Source: Arcicella sp034519515 (lineage in GTDB: Bacteria; Bacteroidota; Bacteroidia; Cytophagales; Spirosomataceae). From it: a stretch of DNA of 64,000 nucleotides. Positions 44,143-53,596 of this stretch are shown one piece after another. Location: contig JAXHOK010000053.1 in assembly GCA_034519515.1 (NCBI GenBank), positions 124,001 to 188,000 of the forward strand, written 5' to 3'. Position numbers and translations under genes: made by a program. Position 1 is the stretch's first letter, and each line of letters starts with the position of its first letter. The notes beneath the pieces are model-generated. The model was given only the letters and a program-made list of their open reading frames with translations, had not been told where the DNA came from and searched no databases.

Positions 44143-45318
44143 TTATTTTTTAGATTTTTTCGTCAAAGCCTGGTATCTCAACAATGCTTCTAAATAATAA
44201 TAATCGGCATACACCAAAGGCACATCAACTTCCGAATTTTGGGGTTTGTGTCCCGTGCTGTGCATCAAAATAAAATTATTGTTTTCACCAATTTTAGCTT
44301 TGTAAGCCGAAGACGAAAGACTCTGTAAAATACTTTCGGCAGTGTTGAAATATTCCTTCGCTTTTGCCACTTTCGTGGTTGATAATTCTAATAATGCCGA
44401 AGACGTAATGGCAGCCGCCGAAGCATCACGTTCTTCATTCGGAATGTTGGGTGCGTTATAGTCCCAATACGGAATTTTGTCTTTTGGCAAATTCGGATTG
44501 TTTAAAATATAGCTCGCAATTTGTTGAGCCTGAGCTAAATATTTCTTCTGTTTAGTTTCACGATACATCACCACGTAGCCGTACAATGCCCATGCTTGCC
44601 CCCTTGCCCATGCCGAATAATCAGCATAACCCTGAGCGGTTTTTTTGCGTAAAACTTTACCATCTTTATCATAACAAATTACGTGATAAGAACTTCCATT
44701 TGGTCTGAAATGGTGTTTCAAGGTACTATCAGCATGAGAAAGACAGATATTATAAAACTCTTTATTCCCCGATTCACGAGCCGCCCAGAATAAAAATTCA
44801 AGGTTCATCATGTTGTCGATAATCACGGGATAATCGAATGATTGAAATTTATTCCAAGACTTAATTACGCCAACTTTTGGGTCGAAACGGGTTGCCAAAG
44901 ATTTTGCTCCCGTAAGCATAATATTTTTATACTCAGGATTTTTGGTGAGGCGATAACCATTTCCGAAGGGGCAATAGAGCATAAAACCCAAGTCGTGCGT
45001 ACCTGTGTTATACTGTTCTTTCTGAATCGCCATTGTCCATTTTTCAGCCGCTACTTTCCATTGTGGGTCTTTGGTTTCTTCAAAAATATACCACAACGAA
45101 CCGCCAAAAAATCCGCTACACCACCATTCCGTGGGCATATCTCTGGGCGAACCATCTTTATTGGTTGATTGGGGCGTTTTGGTAATATCTTGGTGTGATT
45201 TCAACATTCCTTGATATTGCTGTGCCGCCAAAGCAAATTCCTTTTTTACATCAATTTTAGACTGACTAAAAGCGTTGATATTCAGGAGAATAAGAGATAA
45301 TATGAGCGTTTTTTTCAT
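44143..45318 (-). CDS. GH88/GH105-type unsaturated glycuronyl hydrolase
   Basis: The 391-residue protein has a signal peptide (MKKTLILSLILLNINAFS) and an alpha6/alpha6-barrel pattern. Hydrolase motifs are TEWWCSGFFGGSLWY near the start and DYSAWARGQAWALYGY in the middle. Such enzymes remove unsaturated uronates from lyase products. ATG 45318 is chosen because the frame upstream is hairpin-word sequence. Confidence 0.9.
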   Translation of the reverse strand: MKKTLILSLILLNINAFSQSKIDVKKEFALAAQQYQGMLKSHQDITKTPQSTNKDGSPRDMPTEWWCSGFFGGSLWYIFEETKDPQWKVAAEKWTMAIQKEQYNTGTHDLGFMLYCPFGNGYRLTKNPEYKNIMLTGAKSLATRFDPKVGVIKSWNKFQSFDYPVIIDNMMNLEFLFWAARESGNKEFYNICLSHADSTLKHHFRPNGSSYHVICYDKDGKVLRKKTAQGYADYSAWARGQAWALYGYVVMYRETKQKKYLAQAQQIASYILNNPNLPKDKIPYWDYNAPNIPNEERDASAAAITSSALLELSTTKVAKAKEYFNTAESILQSLSSSAYKAKIGENNNFILMHSTGHKPQNSEVDVPLVYADYYYLEALLRYQALTKKSKK

Positions 45319-45339
45319 GTCTTTGTGAGCTTTGAGCAG

Positions 45340-45432
45340 TGAGGTATGAAGATTAAGAAATGAGCAGTAAGCGGTAAACAACAAGCAGTGAGTATTTTAC
45401 CAATAACACACCTCATTGCTCACCCCTCACAC
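45340..45432. repeat. Hairpin of GAGCAGTGAGG words
   Basis: GCTTTGAGCAGTGAGGTATG words near 45330-45350 face CACACCTCATTGCTCACC words near 45406-45425, between kduI and the GH88 gene. Related words occur near 24630, 37890, 52670, 57280 and 60450. Confidence 0.65.
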
Positions 45433-46263
45433 CTACTTTAAATCAGCAATATTTGCAAAATCCATATCGGTAAAGTCTTGATTTTCACCTGCCATTCCCC
45501 AAATAAAAGAATAATTGGTGGTGCCAGCACCCGAGTGAATCGACCACGGTGGTGATAAAACCGCCTGATGATTTGCCACCACGATATGACGAGTATTTTG
45601 AGGTTGTCCCATCAAATGAAAAACACGATGTTCAGGATTTACGTCAAAATACAAATAGGCTTCCATGCGGCGGTCGTGTACGTGGGCGGGCATGGTGTTC
45701 CAGACGCTACCCGTTTTCAAAACCGTCAATCCCATCACTACCTGACAGCTTTTGATACCATCACGGTGAATATATTTGTAAATCGTGCGTTCGTTGGCAG
45801 TTTCCACAGTTCCTAATGATACTGGCGAAGCCTCTTCTTTACTCATTTTACGGGTTGGATATTCCTGATGAGCTGGGGCAGAAAGCAAGAAAAATTGAGC
45901 GGGACTTGTAGCATTTACACTCTTGAAACTTACTGATTTTGAGCCTTTTCCGATGTAAAGAGCGTCCAATTTTGAGAGTGAAAAATTTGTTCCATCCACG
46001 GATATTTCACCGTCTCCGCCTACGTTGATGATGCCTAATTCACGGCGTTCCAAAAAATAATCTGATTTGAGATTATCATACGTTGGCAATACGATTTCGG
46101 TGTCTGTGGGCATTGCTCCACCTAAAATCACACGGTCGTAATGGGTGTAAGATAAGGAGATTTCGTTTTTTTGAAAGATAGTTTCAATCAAAAAATTACC
46201 TCTAAGTTGTTCAGTATCAAAAGATTGTGCTTCTCGCTGACTGATGGCTTGATAAATTTGCAT
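45433..46263 (-). CDS. kduI: 5-dehydro-4-deoxy-D-glucuronate isomerase
   Basis: The 276-residue cupin-type protein matches KduI, which isomerises 5-keto-4-deoxyuronate in pectin and uronate breakdown. Visible features are MPAHVHDRRMEAYLYFDV, with the metal-binding His and Glu, and SIHSGAGTTNYSFIWGMAGEN near the end. It is cytoplasmic. It shares strand with the GH88, DUF2264 and esterase genes, a coherent uronate cluster. Confidence 0.95.
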   Translation of the reverse strand: MQIYQAISQREAQSFDTEQLRGNFLIETIFQKNEISLSYTHYDRVILGGAMPTDTEIVLPTYDNLKSDYFLERRELGIINVGGDGEISVDGTNFSLSKLDALYIGKGSKSVSFKSVNATSPAQFFLLSAPAHQEYPTRKMSKEEASPVSLGTVETANERTIYKYIHRDGIKSCQVVMGLTVLKTGSVWNTMPAHVHDRRMEAYLYFDVNPEHRVFHLMGQPQNTRHIVVANHQAVLSPPWSIHSGAGTTNYSFIWGMAGENQDFTDMDFANIADLK

Positions 46264-46504
46264 AAAGAGCTTGTTGTATTAATTGTAGAAGTATAAAGGC
46301 TATTTTTGGGGATTTATACTGAAAATGGAGAGAAATTCACAAGGCGAAAACGGATGGTAGCTTGTTGGAGAAAACTCCAACAAAGGCGAAAGGTGAAAAG
46401 TCAGGAAAAGAAAAGTACGATAAATGTCAATTACGATAAAAATTAAGAATAAATCTGCGAAAATCTGCGTTGCCACAGGCATCAGCGTTATCTGCGTGCC
46501 ATGA

Positions 46505-47299
46505 TCATTCCCGAATAATCCGCTTAAAAAAATCAAACTGTACTTTAATAGCTTTTTGCCAATAGGCTTTGTCGTGTTTGCCAGGTTGTGAAATGTAGGT
46601 TGCTTTTACTTTCAATTCATCACAACGCCTTCTGAAATCGTTATTGGCTTCATAATTAACATCTTCTGTACCACAGTCAAAGATGATTTCCTTTTGCGAA
46701 GCCGCCATTTTTCCTACATTATGAATCATCGAAAACTTCCTGAAAATATCAGAATCACCTGAGCCGATGATATTTTGCAAACTGGCATTGGATGCCTCAA
46801 CGCTTAAATCCAAAACACCCCCCGAACTCCCTGCGGCTCTGAACATTTCTGGATGTTTTGAGAATAAATTAAAAGCCCCGTGTCCGCCCGAACATATCCC
46901 TGTGATGAAAACCTGTTCGTCCTCTACCCGGTATTTTTTTTTAATAGCGGGCATTAAATCTTTAAAGAAAAAATCTTCAAATTTACTCATGGCTTTGCGG
47001 GGACTATTGATATACCAAGAGTCTTTCAAACCGTCTGGACAAACGATAATAAACCCATACGCATCGGCATATCGTTGAACATTGATAATAGAATTCCACT
47101 GGCGATAATTGGCGTTTACACCGTGCAGCAAGAACAATACGGGGTATTTTCTACCCGAAGCCATTACATAATCTTTGGGCGTATAGACCAGCGTTGTGTC
47201 CGTGTGAGGTACATAAAGGGGATTAAAATATAGTTGTTCCTGTGCAGAAATGGACAGAGAATTTAATAATATTCCAAAGATAAGGATAATAGATTTCAT
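46505..47299 (-). CDS. Secreted alpha/beta-hydrolase (esterase-D-like) with Cys at the nucleophile position
   Basis: The 264-residue protein has a signal peptide (MKSIILIFGILLNSLSISA) and the esterase-D/feruloyl-esterase fold (YPVLFLLHGVNANYRQW). At the nucleophile elbow, family members have GLSMGGHGA; this protein has GICSGGHGA, placing Cys136 (TGT) where Ser is expected. The likely acid and base (FDCGTED and GKHDKAYW) are present. It could be active with Cys or be a non-hydrolytic binder. Confidence 0.85.
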   Translation of the reverse strand: MKSIILIFGILLNSLSISAQEQLYFNPLYVPHTDTTLVYTPKDYVMASGRKYPVLFLLHGVNANYRQWNSIINVQRYADAYGFIIVCPDGLKDSWYINSPRKAMSKFEDFFFKDLMPAIKKKYRVEDEQVFITGICSGGHGAFNLFSKHPEMFRAAGSSGGVLDLSVEASNASLQNIIGSGDSDIFRKFSMIHNVGKMAASQKEIIFDCGTEDVNYEANNDFRRRCDELKVKATYISQPGKHDKAYWQKAIKVQFDFFKRIIRE

Positions 47300-47425
47300 A
47301 GGGTTAATTAATGGTTTTTGTATTCGATGTTGGGTTCGGACGGCGTTCCACTTCGTTATTCGATGCTCGGAATTATCTGAATTTTGTTAAGACTTTCCCG
47401 AACATCAAACATCGAAAACCGAACA

Positions 47426-48730
47426 TCAATTTGATTCATAAATCTCCGTCAGAATACTCCCCACTTCTTTACGAATTTCAGAAGTTGGTTTCATATAATT
47501 ATTATTCATCATGCTAAAAATCAGTGTTTTACCTTTCTTTGTAACTACAAACCCACTTAAACAATAATTATTGCTTAATGAACCTGATTTGGCGAAAATA
47601 TAGGGTTTGTTAGTTTTTACTAAACTCTTCAAAGTTCCTGATTTTCCAGCGGCGGGCAAGAGTTTAAAAAGCCTTTCTTCGGGAACAATATCATGGATTT
47701 TATCCAACAAAGCAATCATAGTCCGTGGCGTAAAAAGATTGAACCTCGAAAGCCCCGAACCGTCCACCCAACGAGGGACATCGGGCAAATCAGCCATAAA
47801 TTTTTCTTTTGCGTTTTTGATGCCTACCGTCACGTTCAACTCCCCCGCAAGCACATCCGAACATATCAACATCAGGTGTTCAGCAATCATATTATCACTA
47901 TCCTGCAACATCTTGAAATATAGACTATCCGAAGGCAGACTGTAAAACGTTTTTGCGGTTTTATCAAGCGGTTTATTGATGATAGTTACCTCTTTTTTTA
48001 ACGTGTCTGTCAATAAAGCCGTGATAGTTTCAACACCCGTTTTGAAGGGAATGTCTTGCAAATAATTGGCTTTTATAGCTTTGCCCGCAGGATAACTAAA
48101 CAGGTTTGTACCCATGTCTCTTTGCACGGCAAAAGTATTGGATTTTGACCAATTATAAGTTTTATCGGCAAAGAATTTAGGTGTGATATTTAATGTATTT
48201 TCTTTGTTTCCAGTAAATCTAACTACATTTCCATGAATCGGGAAGCCTGAAATTTCGGCAGCGTAGTATTCGTTGTAATCATCCCAAGACCAGCCGTCGC
48301 CTAAGAATGTTCCCGTAAAAGTATCATTGGAAAAATAGATTTTTTCGGGACGATTTTTCAAGAAATCGAAGGCTCTACTTTTGGGTAAATCAGAGTTGAG
48401 GAATGAAGGGTCGCCCGTTCCCCAAAGGATTAACGAATCGCTTGAAACTTGATAATGAAAAGCGGGGATAGAATCGCCCAACGTGCGAAGACTGGCATAA
48501 AAAGTAAATAATTTAGTATTGGAAGCGGGGATAAAATAGCGTTCGGCGTTGTGTTGGAGAAGCATTTTTTTCTCTGAAATATCATACAAAGCAAAGCCCG
48601 TATGATTATGCTTGAAAACCTCCGATTCCTTCAATCTTCGAGATACTGATTTCATACTAACTTTCGTAGCATTACAGGCAAAGAAGAAGATTGCCGAGGA
48701 AAAAATAAGGATTCTGGATGTATAATTCAT
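47426..48730 (-). CDS. dacB: D-alanyl-D-alanine carboxypeptidase, PBP4/DacB class
   Basis: The 434-residue protein has a lipoprotein-like N-terminus (LIFSSAIFFFAC) and penicillin-binding motifs SNTK (S70, K73), SGLSRFN and KSGS. It trims peptide cross-links or stem peptides in the periplasm. It is transcribed with, or near, the carbohydrate genes but is a general cell-wall enzyme. Confidence 0.9.
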   Translation of the reverse strand: MNYTSRILIFSSAIFFFACNATKVSMKSVSRRLKESEVFKHNHTGFALYDISEKKMLLQHNAERYFIPASNTKLFTFYASLRTLGDSIPAFHYQVSSDSLILWGTGDPSFLNSDLPKSRAFDFLKNRPEKIYFSNDTFTGTFLGDGWSWDDYNEYYAAEISGFPIHGNVVRFTGNKENTLNITPKFFADKTYNWSKSNTFAVQRDMGTNLFSYPAGKAIKANYLQDIPFKTGVETITALLTDTLKKEVTIINKPLDKTAKTFYSLPSDSLYFKMLQDSDNMIAEHLMLICSDVLAGELNVTVGIKNAKEKFMADLPDVPRWVDGSGLSRFNLFTPRTMIALLDKIHDIVPEERLFKLLPAAGKSGTLKSLVKTNKPYIFAKSGSLSNNYCLSGFVVTKKGKTLIFSMMNNNYMKPTSEIRKEVGSILTEIYESN

Positions 48731-48853
48731 GAAGCTATTTCAAAAGAAAATCTAATACATTTAGCGGCTGTATGAGATTTGAAGTTATAAAGAAATGCCG
48801 TGAAATACAATTTGAGAGGCGTAATTTTATTTTATGGTCAAACAGCATCGCAA

Positions 48854-49879
48854 CTATTCATCATCGGGCAAGCCTTTATATTTGGAAGCTTCAAAAATTT
48901 TCTGAGCATCGGTCTGTTTCATCAAATTTTGAATGGTCATTTTTTCATTTTCATCAAAATATTTCCCCACAATTCGCCAGCCTAACCATCTGCCAATCGT
49001 GCCGGGGCAACCCTTTCCAATTTCGGGCGTGGCAGGTCTTTCGCCCACGTATTTGGCTTTTATGGGGTCTTGGGTGGTATAAAGCAATTGATTTTGAATA
49101 AAATGCCCCCAAATATCTTTTTGGTAAGTATATGTGTCTGTCAATTGTTGGCTTGAATAACCGATAAATAAACTGTCTTCGGTGTTTGGCATCATGGTGT
49201 GGGCAAACACATAACTTTTGCCATACCAAACCATTTCTGAAAGCATCGTTTTATCTTTCGGATTGAGGGTATTATATCGCTCCGAAAGCAACAGAACTGC
49301 CTGTGGAACAATGGCTTGTGGGGCAGCCTTACGCAGTTGATAATCATAAATATCGGGTAAATATTTGCCTTTCCTACCCATAAAATAATCCAATCCGATA
49401 TAGATTACCGAGTCAGAAACGATGAGTTCACGGTTCTGCAAAACGCCCTGCCCAAAGAAACCCGTAAAAATGGTATAGATTTTGGGTTCTTTAAAATTGG
49501 GATAATAATATTTCAAATGTTGGAAGGCTTCACGAAAGTCATTTTCCAAATTTTGATTCCCAAAAAAGGCTGTACTTTGCGATTGTTGATAAAACTCTTG
49601 CAAGCCTTTATTAGTAATTAAAGGCAAAAGCTGTTCTGCCAATTTATCGAATTCAGCCGTTGGCACTTGAAAATAATCAACGATAAAATTGGGATATTTA
49701 TCAAAAAACTCCATTAATTCGTTTTTACTTTGGCACGCAAACATTTCTTTATCAAGCCGTTGAATATTTACATTCACTTTTACGTTAGTAAAGTCGGGGT
49801 CAGTGCTGGTTTGGTTGTCTTCGTTTTGTGTACACGAAAAGAGCAGCAGAGTCAGGCAAAAGAGAAGGTTGAATTTCAT
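48854..49879 (-). CDS. gldB: Gliding motility lipoprotein GldB-like
   Basis: The 341-residue protein has a lipobox (LLLFSC, Cys16) and the GldB pattern: VNVNIQRLDKEMFA, YTIFTGFFGQGVLQNRELIV, GLDYFMGRKGKYL, and RPATPEIGKGCPGTIGRWLGW near the end. GldB is needed for gliding or T9SS-associated motility in Bacteroidota, with a broader envelope role in non-gliders. It supports the Cytophagales-like assignment. Confidence 0.9.
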   Translation of the reverse strand: MKFNLLFCLTLLLFSCTQNEDNQTSTDPDFTNVKVNVNIQRLDKEMFACQSKNELMEFFDKYPNFIVDYFQVPTAEFDKLAEQLLPLITNKGLQEFYQQSQSTAFFGNQNLENDFREAFQHLKYYYPNFKEPKIYTIFTGFFGQGVLQNRELIVSDSVIYIGLDYFMGRKGKYLPDIYDYQLRKAAPQAIVPQAVLLLSERYNTLNPKDKTMLSEMVWYGKSYVFAHTMMPNTEDSLFIGYSSQQLTDTYTYQKDIWGHFIQNQLLYTTQDPIKAKYVGERPATPEIGKGCPGTIGRWLGWRIVGKYFDENEKMTIQNLMKQTDAQKIFEASKYKGLPDDE

Positions 49880-49892
49880 TTTTTCGATATTG

Positions 49893-49963
49893 GATGTTCG
49901 ATTGTCGTTGTTCGATGTTTAGTAACTAATACCCCGAACATCGAACAACGACAATCGAACATC
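49893..49963. repeat. Perfect 27-bp-arm hairpin of GATGTTCGA words
   Basis: Bases 49893-49919 and 49937-49963 are exact complements around a 17-nt loop. It sits between gldB (-) and the PorT-like gene (+), which diverge. Confidence 0.9.
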
Positions 49964-49982
49964 GAAAAATCCTTACAAAATT

Positions 49983-50762
49983 ATGAAGAAAAACGTATTC
50001 ATTGCCCTTTTTATTCTATTGTCGGGATTTGGGGCTTTTTCACAACGCTATAATTCCGAACCAAACTATGGCGGGGGCTACGGAGGTAGTGGCTTTTTGG
50101 GTAATTTTTATAAAATGAAAATAGGCTTTAAATTTTCGCCTGGTTTTATTATCAATTATGTAGAATCTTCCAAAAACTTTAAAGGTTTTGCTTCAAATGG
50201 GGCAAATGTACGCCTAAGTTTAGGACCCGTGGCGGATTTGTATATGTCCGAAAAATACGCATTTAGCACAGGACTCTGGTACACCGTCAAAAGCGTAAAT
50301 TATACTATGCACCGTAATTTTTACGATAATGAACTCTTCAAAGCCACCCCATTAACGCCCGATGAAACCATAGGGACGGATGCTAATTTTAATCTTCAAT
50401 ACCTTCAAGTGCCAATAACTTTCAAGATTTTTAGTGATAAAATATTGGAAGACACGCCTTTATTTTTACAATTCGGAGGCACATTAGACTTGAAAATCGC
50501 CGAAAAAGCCTTAGATAAATCTCGCAATGCCATCTTTCAATATCAAGAACGTTTGGCAAGTTCGCAGAGTGTTTTTGGTGTTGGCGATGTGGGTTTATTA
50601 TTAGGAATTGGAGGAGAAAAGCCATTAAATAGCGGAGGAGACGTTTTTTTCTTCGGATTGCAATATCAAAGAGGTTTAATAGAAATCAACCGTAGTAAGA
50701 CTTTTGGCGATTTGGTTACGAAAAATGGAGGGTTTTATTTGGATTTTGGGGTGAAGTTTTAA
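49983..50762 (+). CDS. PorT-family outer-membrane protein
   Basis: The 259-residue protein has a signal peptide (MKKNVFIALFILLSGFGAFS), a glycine-rich linker, and an outer-membrane beta-barrel of the PorT type, ending in GGFYLDFGVKF. PorT is linked to type IX secretion. This member is a paralogue candidate, since PorT-like proteins are numerous. A strong hairpin starts at the stop codon. Confidence 0.8.
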   Translation: MKKNVFIALFILLSGFGAFSQRYNSEPNYGGGYGGSGFLGNFYKMKIGFKFSPGFIINYVESSKNFKGFASNGANVRLSLGPVADLYMSEKYAFSTGLWYTVKSVNYTMHRNFYDNELFKATPLTPDETIGTDANFNLQYLQVPITFKIFSDKILEDTPLFLQFGGTLDLKIAEKALDKSRNAIFQYQERLASSQSVFGVGDVGLLLGIGGEKPLNSGGDVFFFGLQYQRGLIEINRSKTFGDLVTKNGGFYLDFGVKF

Positions 50763-50845
50763 TTTCGATATTCGTTTCTCGATGTTAGATGTTCGTTCTT
50801 CAGAGTTCAGAACGAACATCTAACATCGAGAAACGAATATCGAAA
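50763..50845. repeat. Perfect 37-bp-arm hairpin between convergent genes
   Basis: Arms 50763-50799 and 50809-50845 are exact complements around a 9-nt loop. They are made of TTCGATATTCG and GATGTTAGATG words. It likely ends both the PorT-like gene and sppA. Confidence 0.92.
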
Positions 50846-50847
50846 CC

Positions 50848-52632
50848 TTACTTAAAATCAATCACTTCGGGCATTAGCATCATCACACCTTCACGAGATT
50901 TTAGGTTTTTAATTTGCTTCATATACGGAGCTAAATCGCCAAATTGTGCTTGCATCATTTTGGCTTCGGCTTCATCACTTTTCTTATCAAAAAAATCTTC
51001 TATAAATGATTTTGGTTGTGGGAAAAATCTTGTTTTATAATCTCCATCCTTCAATTTAGCCTTTTTTGCGGCAATTTTCACGGCATCTTCCAAACCGCCC
51101 AACACGTCCACCAAACCATTTTGTTTAGCTTCCAAACCCGACCAAACTCGTCCGCCCGCCAGCGATTTTAATCTATCAATATTCATCTTGCGACCTTTGG
51201 CAGCTTTTGAGGTAAAACTCTCATAACCCGCCTCAATGCTACTCTGAAACCATTTTTTCTCGTAATCATCCAACTCACGAGTAACTGATGGAAAGTCTGA
51301 GTGGGCGTTGGTGTTCACTCGGTCGTTGGTTACGCCTAATTTATTTTTTAAGAAATTTTCAAAGTTAAAAAACTGAGCAAAAATCCCGATTGAACCCGTA
51401 ATGGTGGTTGGTTGAGCCACGATGGTATCTGCCGCCATTGCCATATAATATCCACCAGAAGCCGCATAATCAGCCATTGAGGCAATTACGGGTTTCACTT
51501 TTTTGGTTAATTCAATTTCACGCCACATCACATCCGAAGCCAAAGCTGAACCACCTGGACTGTCGATTCTCAACACAATTGCCTTCACTTTTTTATCCTT
51601 ACGAGCCTTTTTTAATTCCGCCACCCAATCGTCTGAGCCAATATTTCCATTATCTGCTTTTGCTCCCACGATTGTGCCTTCGCCCACGATGACGGCAATT
51701 CTATTTTCAGCATCGTTGTAAGGAATGGCAGATTCGGCTTTCATGAATTTTGATAACCCCACATATTCAATTTTATCATCGGCATCTCTTTTCAAGGTTT
51801 TTCTGATGGCGGCTTCAAATTCATCATAATATCCCACGTTAGTAATCATCTTACTTGCCAAAGCTCCGCTGGGTTTGAATGCACCTAAATCATCCGCAAC
51901 TTTCTTTAAATCAGCAACTTGCAAACCTCTTGACTTAGCAATTTGTCCCATAATGTGGTCGTTTAATGACCCCAATAACGAAGCATATTGTAATTTACTG
52001 GCATCACTCATGTTCTCACGCAATATTGGCTCAACGGCAGATTTGAACTCTCCAACTCTAAAAATTACGGGTTTAATGTCCAACTTATCTAAAGCACCCT
52101 TATAAAAACTAACCTCAGCACTGATTCCATTAAAATCCATTCCACCCGCTGGATTCAAGTATATTTTATCCGAAAGAGAAGTTACATAATAACCTTTTTC
52201 CGAAAATAATTCTCCGTAACTATAAATGAATTTCCCTGATTTTTTGAATTCCAAGAGAGCATTACGGATTTCTTCCAATTGAGCATAACCCGCTTGTGGA
52301 TAATTAGCTTGCAGATAAATTCCTTTGATGTGTGCATCGGCAGCGGCACGTTTCAAACCATCACGAATCTGCACCATCCCCACATTATCAGCATCGCCAG
52401 CGAAAGGCCCGCCCAAACTTTTGAAAGGATTTGAGTCATCAGAAGCATTTTCTACTATGGCACGATTGAGGTCTAACCTCAGGACAGAATTATCTTTGAG
52501 AGATACATCATCGCCCGAACTGGAACTCGAACCAACTGCAGCCCCAATGCCAATGAGAAGAATGAAACCGACAATAAAAAATAAAAATAAGCCTACAAGA
52601 GTAGCAAGTACATATTTCAGAAATTGTAACAT
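50848..52632 (-). CDS. sppA: Signal peptide peptidase SppA, 67-kDa type
   Basis: The 594-residue inner-membrane serine protease starts at MLQFLKYVLATLVG (ATG 52632). A long duplicated ClpP-like fold carries the catalytic Lys (K156 in LSDKIYLNP) and Ser (S392 in YAASGGYYMA). It degrades cleaved signal peptides. Upstream in-frame codons lie in hairpin-word DNA and are not included. Confidence 0.93.
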   Translation of the reverse strand: MLQFLKYVLATLVGLFLFFIVGFILLIGIGAAVGSSSSSGDDVSLKDNSVLRLDLNRAIVENASDDSNPFKSLGGPFAGDADNVGMVQIRDGLKRAAADAHIKGIYLQANYPQAGYAQLEEIRNALLEFKKSGKFIYSYGELFSEKGYYVTSLSDKIYLNPAGGMDFNGISAEVSFYKGALDKLDIKPVIFRVGEFKSAVEPILRENMSDASKLQYASLLGSLNDHIMGQIAKSRGLQVADLKKVADDLGAFKPSGALASKMITNVGYYDEFEAAIRKTLKRDADDKIEYVGLSKFMKAESAIPYNDAENRIAVIVGEGTIVGAKADNGNIGSDDWVAELKKARKDKKVKAIVLRIDSPGGSALASDVMWREIELTKKVKPVIASMADYAASGGYYMAMAADTIVAQPTTITGSIGIFAQFFNFENFLKNKLGVTNDRVNTNAHSDFPSVTRELDDYEKKWFQSSIEAGYESFTSKAAKGRKMNIDRLKSLAGGRVWSGLEAKQNGLVDVLGGLEDAVKIAAKKAKLKDGDYKTRFFPQPKSFIEDFFDKKSDEAEAKMMQAQFGDLAPYMKQIKNLKSREGVMMLMPEVIDFK

Positions 52633-52897
52633 ATTATTTTTGAGTTTTGGTTTTGTAAAGTTGTGAGGGATGAGGTGAGGTATTGAAATGTAGATAACAA
52701 GATGTAAAATCTCATTACTCATTGCTCACTCCTCATACCTTTACACAACTCAAAAATAAATTATTCAGTTTTTAAAAATGTCAATATGTGTTCAAAGGGA
52801 CGTTGAACGGATAGGAGGTTTTTTTGAAAGGAAAATTTTGATAGAATAGAAGATTGAATACCATTAACGACCAGTAACTAACCACTAATCTACCAAA

Positions 52898-53458
52898 CTA
52901 CGGCTTGAATTTTTCGTAAACTTCTTTGTCCGTAACGGCATCACGTCCCCACAGTTCCACATGAATGACCGAGGGCATCATGCCACTTTCATCTACTTTC
53001 ACGAAAACTCTTTTCAGAATCTGCATTTTGCCATTGATGGGAAACAGGGCAATAGGTTGCCCTTTGGCGTTCATTTTCACCACAAATCTTCTTTTACGAT
53101 ACGCCAAAAAATGCCCATCATAACTCCCTAATTCGCCCGAGGTTGCCTTTGTATGAAGTCCGTATGCCAACGAACGCTGAATACCTGAAAGCTCTTGTTT
53201 TTTACCGCCTTCGTTATAGCGAATCCAGTAAGTATGTACAGGGTTTTTCGGGTCTAATTTTTTATCAGCCCCAAAATTAGCATCGTACAGAATCGAATTA
53301 GTATTTGAACTTCTTTGGATATAAAAAAGCCTAATATCCGAATCGGGTGGAATTGGAAACTGCTCAACAGAAGCGGGTGGAACAGACTTTGTTTTTTGAG
53401 CTAAACCACTGAAAGTGAATAGAATAATAACGAAAAATAGTGGTTTTAAAAATTGCAT
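52898..53458 (-). CDS. Exported DUF4833 protein
   Basis: The 186-residue protein starts at ATG 53458 with a signal peptide (MQFLKPLFFVIILFTFSG). It then has a DUF4833-like domain (IRLFYIQRSSNTNSILYDA and GIQRSLAYGLHTKA). Function is unknown. The 30 upstream codons come from intergenic sequence and are excluded. A cell-envelope location is inferred. Confidence 0.82.
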   Translation of the reverse strand: MQFLKPLFFVIILFTFSGLAQKTKSVPPASVEQFPIPPDSDIRLFYIQRSSNTNSILYDANFGADKKLDPKNPVHTYWIRYNEGGKKQELSGIQRSLAYGLHTKATSGELGSYDGHFLAYRKRRFVVKMNAKGQPIALFPINGKMQILKRVFVKVDESGMMPSVIHVELWGRDAVTDKEVYEKFKP

Positions 53459-53596
53459 AATATAGTTTTGAATCTCCTTAAATTGAACGATACAGAAAAA
53501 GTCGTGAGTTATAAGTCTTTGAGTTGTAAGATATTCACTCTTTTTCAATTGCGTTTTTCTTACGACTTACCACTTAAAGACTTACAACTTTACTAC

